64,000 nucleotides of DNA from NCBI RefSeq assembly GCF_019112545.1, contig NW_025064898.1:525993-589992 (forward strand), given 5' to 3'. The first letter of the stretch is position 1; the number at the start of each line of letters is the position of its first letter. The position numbers and the translations under genes are program-made. The DNA comes from Guyanagaster necrorhizus. Lineage: Eukaryota; Basidiomycota; Agaricomycetes; Agaricales; Physalacriaceae. This document shows positions 57,406 through 64,000 of this stretch, in pieces. The notes beneath the pieces are model-generated. The model was not told where the DNA came from. It did not search any database and saw nothing but the letters and a program-made list of their open reading frames with translations.

Positions 57406-58901
57406 GATGAAGGGGCTACGGATAGCGGCTGGGCATGAGTGGTAGTACAGGTCGAAGCTCCATATCGAGTAACGCCGCTTATCATAGATATAGGCCTCCA
57501 TCTGCCTTTCCGTTATTTTCGTTATGATTTCGAATTATCCTATATATCCGGAACGTATATACAAGTACGACAAAATAAATTAGTCAATTGTTGCTGCCTC
57601 CCGAGTCATCATACGGATCTCCCGGAGTGGAAGTGAGGATTAAACATCCAATGTCGACGCTCAAATCATTAATGCGTCATGGGTACAGCCCTTAGCTGCT
57701 CCAATCTTGATGAAAGGGAAGAGGTGGTCAAACTGGAAGGCATTGGGGTGTTAGTGAAGAAGAAACGCCTGTAGAGAACGTGGAAACAAACCTCTTTGTT
57801 CCCTGGTATCGGTAATATACCAAACTGGCAAGGCTCGTCTGCAAACCGACCCATATAGCAAGGGACTAGAACGAAGACCATCAGGACAAACGTAATATCC
57901 ATGAAAGCATCCGAGACGAACCTTTCGGCGGGCCAAGTATGTGTAGTACATGATGAGGTTTGGAATGGGTTTAACGTTAACGTCAAATTAAAAAATAACT
58001 GAGGAGTGCAGACGCCAGAGACTGAGTAGAGGCGTTGAGTGAATAAACAAACTACAGATAATGAGACAGAATTTGTTTATATACCTCATGCAAGTGATGG
58101 TCGGATGGGTACGGTGAGCATCTAGACGAGGCTCGACAAGCCTAACCACTACTTAAGCGCTGTAAACATACCACGGATCAACACCGTGCATATTAACCAA
58201 GAAGCCTCGAATGCTTCGATGCGGGGTCGATTCTCCAACCCGGTCGGTTGTCAGGCCTGGACCGCCGGCATGACTAGCGGTAACGGTCTCCGGGAAAAAC
58301 AGGAACACATTTTGGCACAGCCCAAAATCCCCCTTCGTTTCCAGACTCCTTGCAATCATAACTATGGGCCCTACTCAAGTCGTATCATTTTGAATATTCG
58401 AGTCGTATGTTTGAAGGATGCAGAACCCGAATATCGCCGCATAGGATTCTGCGTCATAAGGCGCCTGACAATATGGTCTGCGAAAAAGTGTATTCAGTGA
58501 ACATGAATGAAAATGAAATGATACAACTTTCCCGGCATGCATATGACAGACCGACCAATTTCCCGGTACTTAAATGCTTCGCTGTCAATTGAGACGCTAT
58601 CAACCTCGCTCATACTCAAAGGCTCAGCAACGGCCGCCAGCGGTCTCGGAACCACCCCCTCGAGATGGCTCTTCCTCCACCCAGTCGTCCTAGGAAACGT
58701 TGACGACTTCACAAGCTGTCAGGGATACCCGAAACGGAACCAGAGTAGCGAAATAAATATTGAAAGGTACTCGCAGAAAATAGACACACATTTACGACGA
58801 TCAACTCTTACGCCGGACAGTCAAAATGGCTATAACCAAACATCCGTCCTATACATCAAAAAAGAAGATGACATTAACTTTGACAGCGTCAAAAAGAAGG
58901 T
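57406..58901. other. Intergenic region, no gene recognised; possible small minus-strand gene
   Basis: About 1.5 kb. On the minus strand, a frame at 57669-57986 can be joined through short introns to give MGRFADEPCQFGILPIPGNK and FDHLFPFIKIGAAKG near the end. This is folded-looking but short and unrecognised. Plus-strand frames at 58186-58905 carry no motif. The left end is the ADE8 promoter. Confidence 0.35.
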
Positions 58902-60823
58902 CTAAGCAACGCAAAGGCCAGGTCTTATGGCGCACCAAAACGGCTGGAGAGCAATTGCCCCGACGCCGCGTTGGTTGAAGCGGAATCGAACGTCGTGAAG
59001 CCTAGGAAGCGCCTCACTCACATTCCGTCCCGAGCCGCTCCAGAACACCTCTGCAGATGCTGCAGCTCGAGGCCAGACGATTGGATCCAGATTCGATGGC
59101 GATGATTGCTCTGTCCAAAGAAGGTGTTGACCACCTAATACCAACAGACCTTGTTCCTCCGTCAGGTTGGCAGTGGGGTCAAATGAATATGCCTAAAGGG
59201 AGGTGAGCGATACCAATATAATGAAGATACGATTTTAAAAAAAACCTTTTGCCACGTCTTGAATGGGTCACACCAGCTAGTCTCATCCACGGTGTTCCCG
59301 AGCATCTCGCCAGCGCCGCAGTCGAGGTAAAAGTAGTCGGACGCTGCATGAACGAACTTGTATCCCTTCTCCGCAACCGCTGCGGCGTCGTCGGACGAGA
59401 CCCATACCATTACAATCGTGTCGTTTCCAAGGGTTGTAATATTATAATCGAGGACCATTTCTTCCCATACAACAGGCGTTTTACCAGCCACATGCAGGGC
59501 ACCGTGGGTGGATTCAGTGAAAGAGTTCAAAGCTTGGGTTATTGTGACTCCCTTTGCTGCTAGATCTGCTTGCGTCACGTTATCATCATCGTAGCAGTTG
59601 AAATTGATTTCATCACCGCCAGTTGAAAAATACTTAGAGGGGAACATGGATGATATCGCAGAAACCAGGGAGGCCGTGAAATTGACAGTGTCACTGGATG
59701 CGATGCGAAGCTGTCCAGCAGGAAGTTCTTCATCATTGTTCAATCAGTTTCAGAAGGGCGTTAGGAAAGCTGAAAGGATATACCGTTTGCGTAGTTCTGC
59801 CATGGAGTGGCCCCGGCACAAGCAACGTGATCAGGATATGCTTCTGCAATGATGCCAGTGTGCCCTGGAGTGTCAAACTCGACCAAAACGTCGATACCGC
59901 GCTAGATAGCCATTAGAATGGGGGGGAGGGGGGGTTGGCAAATGAGGAGTTACGTACAGAAGCGGCATGCGCAACGATGTCTTCAATATCAGAAGTAGTG
60001 TAAGTCATCGAAGAAGAGTAAGCACCCTTGGCGGATAGATCGGGGAATTCTGCAACTTCAAGAGGGAAGCTTTGGCTATCTGTAACGTGCCAATGAAACG
60101 TGCTCATTTTGACCCAACTCATGGCATCCAGCGTGCGCTTGAGGTCCAAGACAGGGAAGCTGATACACGGTCGGTCAGGAGAAAATAAAAGCAGCAGATT
60201 ATGAGAGCTGCATACAAATTTCTTGCAGTGTCAAGCATCAATCCACGGTATGGCTAGGATTCATGTTAGAAAAGAAGGGAAAACGTAAGATTTCTACATC
60301 ATACGTAAGCTGGAGCATCAATAATATCCACTGGCGCTTCGGGAGTATAAATGGTGTCTTCCCAGTCGTACCACAGCTGGCTGAATGTCGTGAGACCTCT
60401 GAACAGGCCAAGTGTTGAATTGGCCGTGACGATGGCATCTGACCCGTCGGCAGGGATTTTGAGAGTATAGCTCTCTACGCGGCTCTCCAGTTCTGCCACC
60501 GCCTCCTCCGAGATGCTCGACACCTCTATTCCTTGAAAGACAAGTGTGAGCTTCTTCAGGCTGGCAGCACTAGTGATGACATCTGCGTTGTTCGCCCCAC
60601 GCCCCACCACCAGACGCTGGAGTTTATCGTTGAACAAATACTGTTTGGTACGAGATATTGCATCAGTAAGGTCTGCAGGCGGAGAATAGATGCCCGAAAG
60701 CGTGATATCAAAGGTAGTAGAAAGCTGTAGGTATGTGGAGCCCGTTGAGATGCTTTGTGGCAGAGGCCATAGAGCTGATACACGCAAAGCAGCAAAGAGA
60801 AGTATTAAGAGACGATAGAGCAT
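58902..60823 (-). CDS. Beta-N-acetylhexosaminidase, GH20
   Basis: Six or so exons, about 540-560 residues. The signal peptide (MLYRLLILLFAALRVSALWP) starts at 60823. The N-terminal GH20b-type domain contains SYTLKIPADGSDAIVTANS and GLFRGLTTFSQLWY. The TIM barrel follows with MLDTARNFFPVLDLKRTLDA, TFHWHVTDSQSFPLEV, IDVLVEFDTPGHTG, the catalytic pair in FSTGGDEIN (Asp-Glu), VVWEEMVLDY and LGGQHLLWTEQ. The C-terminus is RFRFNQRGVGAIALQPFW with two Cys. It removes terminal N-acetylglucosamine or -galactosamine from chitin oligosaccharides and glycans; in fungi it is secreted and used in chitin recycling, autolysis and nutrition. It is complete and unbroken. Several N-x-S/T sites suggest glycosylation. 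Confidence 0.93.
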
Positions 60824-61116
60824 GGCGGTGAGATGAAGATGCTGAATTCTTCGTTACGTCATGCATCCAAAGAGATACGTGCAGGATATCGACTGTTGCT
60901 TGCATTTGTCCAATGATCGGGTATAATTTTGATATTTCCTTTCGATGCAAAGGTCAGATCTATGATGACGGTTGACTATTAGCTGCAAGTCGTGGACAGA
61001 CTAAAGAGGAATGATGCCGCAAGGAGCTGAGAAACGAAGAACCCTCGAATGTCAATCTTGTGAACACCGCATAAGTTCACTATGAGTTAGGGCAGGACTA
61101 TCACGGAACTTGGCTT

Positions 61117-62070
61117 CTATGATAGCAGAACCCAAGAAAAATTTGGGCTTGTTCCATGGTCGTCAAATATACATCGCAAGGAGATACAGCACACTGTTGA
61201 GGTATGACTAGCTTTCCAATGTGTTAGGAGTGTGTATGCTAGTTTGACTACCGTACTGGCAACATCGAGAGTCAATGAAGGGATTTGTTCCGAGGGATAT
61301 GTTCCTACCGTAGAGTAAGCATAGTCCGCTGCATCTACACATCCTACAGGACTTGTCAAGGAACGTAAGGCAGAGTGATCATACCGCTTACCATCGAAAG
61401 TGACCCCATGCCATTGATGATATCTTCAAAATCCATGTCATTCAGATCCATCGCCGATGTATTTCCCGCCTGCAGTATGTGGTCCATCGAAATCTGTGTA
61501 CGGACAACACCGTAAGGTATAGGTTTCCAGGCAGGGTTATGTTGATATCCAAGTGTTGGAGGCCCAGTCAGGTCAAGCCTCAGAGGAAATGCCATCATGC
61601 GGCCATCGCGCTCCCATCGAAAACAGACGAAGGCAAAGGCTCTGCCTGTTCTGCCGTTAGCCCTAATCTCTTGGGCTTCCTTGAAGTCAACTCCCATGTT
61701 TGTGAGCCACGACGCCTCAGAAAATGGTGTAATGGATGTCTTGTATAAGAATAGTCTGTTCCGGCGGTTCCCCCAAGCCTGGTCAGGTCGCCGTACATCA
61801 CATCGAGCTGCAGAAAACTGTAGGTAGTGTGGACGCGGAGGGCTTCCAGAGTCGCCCATTCAACGATCCAGTTATGTTCCTACAAGTTTGTTGTTTGAGG
61901 GTGATCCTGAAGCTGGCTCACTACACACCTCGACCCAAGCACTCCCATCAATGAAGTGCAGCTTTTCGCGACAGACATCGGATTTCTTAAAAAGGTCAGA
62001 AGATACACGTTAATGTAAGAACGCACACAATATCGTATGTACTGGCACTTTCCACACATCATCTTCTTTG
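61117..62070 (-). CDS. Unrecognised spliced gene, divergent from uL5m gene
   Basis: A series of coding-like segments on the minus strand: EKLHFIDGSAWVEVCSEPAS near 61910-61970, WIVEWATLEALRVHTT near 61830, SEASWLTNMGVDFKEAQEI near 61680, FVCFRWERDGRMMAFPLRLD near 61600, HNPAWKPIPYGVVRTQIS near 61510 and MDLNDMDFEDIINGM near 61420. They change frame at likely introns. The composition is strongly protein-like (the run from 61370 to 61750 is one clean frame), but I know no domain for it. The last exon may be near 61240-61300 (TYPSEQIPSLTLDVAS), with an uncertain stop at 61117. It has no obvious signal peptide. Confidence 0.45.
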
Positions 62071-62214
62071 GCAATCGGTGGCAGTGTAGCAACTTGCGTC
62101 TATTTGTTTCAGAAGTCAACGACTCTCTCCCGGCCTTCATCTAACTTGGTAGGCCTACGGTTTTCAGGGTATGAATTATTCTTGTATGCTGTACTTTCAC
62201 TCACTAAAATTCAG

Positions 62215-63141
62215 ATGGCGGCACCGGCCGCAAAACCTGTGATAGAGGCTGTCACCAAATACACCCAGGCAACCTCACTGACGCGTTTCGGTCTGGTACC
62301 CACGCCAAAAAAGGGCCTACCGAAAGATAAACGGACGAGATTGCCCATCCCACCGACAAATATCATAACGAGGCAATTCGCACCGAGCCGCTATGAGGAT
62401 CACTATTACAACACGTTACAAGACGATGTCATGTACATGACTTACATCCACGAACGCGGTCCTCGACCACCACCTCGACAGATTCGACTAAGATTCGACC
62501 CAGAAGATCCCTACTCCAAATACCGGAAAAACCCTCCAGTCGGTGGATCGCATCTAGGACGACAGCCACCGCCGCCCTCATCGCCAGAAAACGTGACGAA
62601 GCTGGAAAAGATCCAAATACACACCATGATCAAGCAGGCGATGACGAGCAAAAGTGAGGTTCTTGGCGTGATCATGGCTCTTCGGGCGCTGTCGGGAGAG
62701 ACGGAAAATGGTGGTGGAGGGAAGCATACAGCGGAGGGCGTGCAGATCGTGAAGGGAAAAAAGCAGGTTGGTGGCTGGCTGAGGCCTGGGATTCCTATTG
62801 GTGCCAAGGTCACGATGAAGGGCCAAAACATGTACGATTTTATCGGCACCCTTGTAGAGTTCGTTCTGCCTCGTCTTCGAGAGTTCGATGGCCTTGCCCT
62901 CCCCATCGCCGGATCCAGTCTCAACAAGCCCAGCTCAGTCTCCGGCGTTGTATCCATGGGTCTGCCGCCTGAAGCCATGGGCTTCTTCCCGCAAATTGAA
63001 GTGAATCAGGAAGCTTATCCTAGGCAATACGGAATGCACATTCACTTTATCACAAACGCTCAAGGGATTGGAGCTCAGGACCGTGCAAGGGCATTGGTAT
63101 CAGGATTCCAAATACCATTCATTCGTACTATCCGGCAGTAA
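62215..63141 (+). CDS. MRPL7: Mitochondrial ribosomal protein uL5m (L5 family, MRPL7 type)
   Basis: An intronless coding frame of 309 residues starting at the ATG at 62215. The upstream in-frame ATG at 62068 would add 49 residues not seen in the family. The N-terminal third is basic (PTPKKGLPKDKRTRLP), followed by HYYNTLQDDVMYMTYIHER. The L5 core then appears: LEKIQIHTMIKQAMTSK, LGVIMALRALSGE, WLRPGIPIGAKVTMKGQNMY, FIGTLVEFVLPRLREFDGL, MGLPPEAMGFFPQIEVN and GMHIHFITNAQG. This order, with the basic insertion, is that of uL5 in the mitochondrial large subunit (5S-rRNA-less in fungi). The extended N-terminus likely carries the import signal. The gene is divergent from the unrecognised gene next to it. 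Confidence 0.9.
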   Translation: MAAPAAKPVIEAVTKYTQATSLTRFGLVPTPKKGLPKDKRTRLPIPPTNIITRQFAPSRYEDHYYNTLQDDVMYMTYIHERGPRPPPRQIRLRFDPEDPYSKYRKNPPVGGSHLGRQPPPPSSPENVTKLEKIQIHTMIKQAMTSKSEVLGVIMALRALSGETENGGGGKHTAEGVQIVKGKKQVGGWLRPGIPIGAKVTMKGQNMYDFIGTLVEFVLPRLREFDGLALPIAGSSLNKPSSVSGVVSMGLPPEAMGFFPQIEVNQEAYPRQYGMHIHFITNAQGIGAQDRARALVSGFQIPFIRTIRQ

Positions 63142-63370
63142 AGGAAGCGCTGGTAAGTATCCAGTTCATGTCGTCTCACGCACAACTTACAGTTTCCACA
63201 GTATTAGACTATCTGATAATAATATCAATACCATATGCAATGAGAGTGTTCAATAAAAATGCTAATGAGAGGTCAAGTACGTATACGATGCAGATACCCA
63301 AATAAAGAATGAAAACCATGCGACGATATAGCAGAGGGATAGGAAAAAAAGAGTGTAATACAAGCATACT

Positions 63371-64000
63371 TCAAAGCTGGCTTCCAGAGCCGCTGTCTGT
63401 CTGCCACGGGATCTCATTCAACCTCATTCGATCCCGGGCTGACTTGTTCGTACTTGGACGTGGCACACCAAATCGCATGGTGCCGGACGTACTTCCTACA
63501 AGCCCCTGTCCGTACACAGTTGCCGAGATTTCAGACGCTGTTCTTCTCGTCTTTTTGGGAGCGACGGTCCTCGGAGACTCGGATCCAGTGCTTTTCGCCA
63601 CAGGCTTTAGCCCTGGCCTTAGAACAGGGACAATCTCTCTCGCCAATTCTCGAACAAGTACGGCTCCATCTCCACCGCTTTGGCTGAGATTTTCTACGAT
63701 GCCCAGGAGCCCGTACCTTTCGACGAGAACGGCGCGATTGGGGTGGACTTCACAGACTGTTCGCAATATGCGAAGGAGGTTCAGCCGCACAACAGCTTTC
63801 GTGTTGTGTGCCAGCCGGTCGATGATCCGCTTGAAGAAGGCTGATGACTTGGTCATCGCGATAGTGATAGGCGTGGAGAGACGTGTCATCTTCAAGAAAG
63901 GATCAAGAAGATTCTCGAACGAATTTGCTTTGGCAGAAACAAAGCATTGGAGTAAGGAGTTTATAGACTCCGGTTTCATGAGTTCGTCTTCGACTCGTGC
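63371..64000 (-). CDS. C-terminal part of a Cdc15/SepH-type septation (SIN) kinase, 5' partial
   Basis: The frame is open from the window edge to a stop at 63371, so only about 209 C-terminal residues are here. It has helical repeat-like segments (LLDPFLKMTRLSTPITIAM, FFKRIIDRLAHNTKAVVRLN, LLRILRTVCEVHPNRAVLVE, GLLGIVENLSQSGGDGAVLV). The tail is basic and Ser/Pro-rich (PVLRPGLKPV, MRFGVPRPSTNKSARDRMRL). This armadillo-like C-terminal region with the VERYGL segment is found at the end of Cdc15/Cdc7/SepH-type MAP3K-related kinases, which run the septation initiation network in yeasts and filamentous fungi. The kinase domain would lie outside the window, so the assignment rests on the C-terminal region only. 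Confidence 0.6.
   Translation of the reverse strand, partial: ARVEDELMKPESINSLLQCFVSAKANSFENLLDPFLKMTRLSTPITIAMTKSSAFFKRIIDRLAHNTKAVVRLNLLRILRTVCEVHPNRAVLVERYGLLGIVENLSQSGGDGAVLVRELAREIVPVLRPGLKPVAKSTGSESPRTVAPKKTRRTASEISATVYGQGLVGSTSGTMRFGVPRPSTNKSARDRMRLNEIPWQTDSGSGSQL

Overview
The window is nuclear DNA from a filamentous basidiomycete, most likely an Agaricomycete. Evidence for this is intron density (introns of about 45-65 nt with GT..AG ends in almost every gene), fungal-only genes (VTS1, NAD-type GDH2, Kre9/Knh1-type wall proteins, GH16 laminarinase), families expanded in Agaricomycetes (F-box/LRR proteins, NTPase-nuclease proteins of the Crinkler-RHS type, protein-kinase-like proteins, multi-domain small secreted proteins) and the absence of operon structure. 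I saw no rRNA, tRNA, CRISPR array or intact transposon.

Layout. 1-5.6 kb: a partial DUF262 (GmrSD N-terminal-like) gene, a class-I glutamine amidotransferase, a small Cys-rich GPI-type secreted protein, and a decayed F-box/LRR gene. 6.7-10 kb: a nucleolar ribosomal-L1-domain protein and an alpha/beta hydrolase. 10-18.4 kb is gene-poor, with one quinone oxidoreductase. 18.4-22 kb: two divergent secreted genes, a two-repeat secreted protein and a GH16 glucanase. 24-28.3 kb: an SDR and the RNA regulator VTS1. 28-32 kb is gene-poor. 32.2-36.5 kb: NAD-specific glutamate dehydrogenase. 37.7-42 kb: an isopenicillin-N-synthase-like dioxygenase and a second SDR. 43-49 kb: an unrecognised gene, a Kre9/Knh1-domain GPI protein, a GT61 glycosyltransferase and a CoA-transferase family III protein. 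49-56 kb: a kinase-like gene followed by two head-to-head, broken copies of an NTPase/nuclease-like (Crinkler-type) gene. 56.5-64 kb: ADE8-type GAR transformylase, GH20 hexosaminidase, an unrecognised gene, mitochondrial ribosomal protein uL5m and the 3' end of a Cdc15/SepH-type kinase.

The genes are mostly independent housekeeping and cell-surface functions (purine synthesis, nitrogen catabolism, ribosome biogenesis, mRNA regulation, wall polysaccharide remodelling). Three genes need microexons (7, 10 and 18 nt) to encode their conserved active-site motifs. The most evolutionarily active part is 49-56 kb. Gene models are my own splice reconstructions by eye; spans are first to last coding base, and introns lie inside them.
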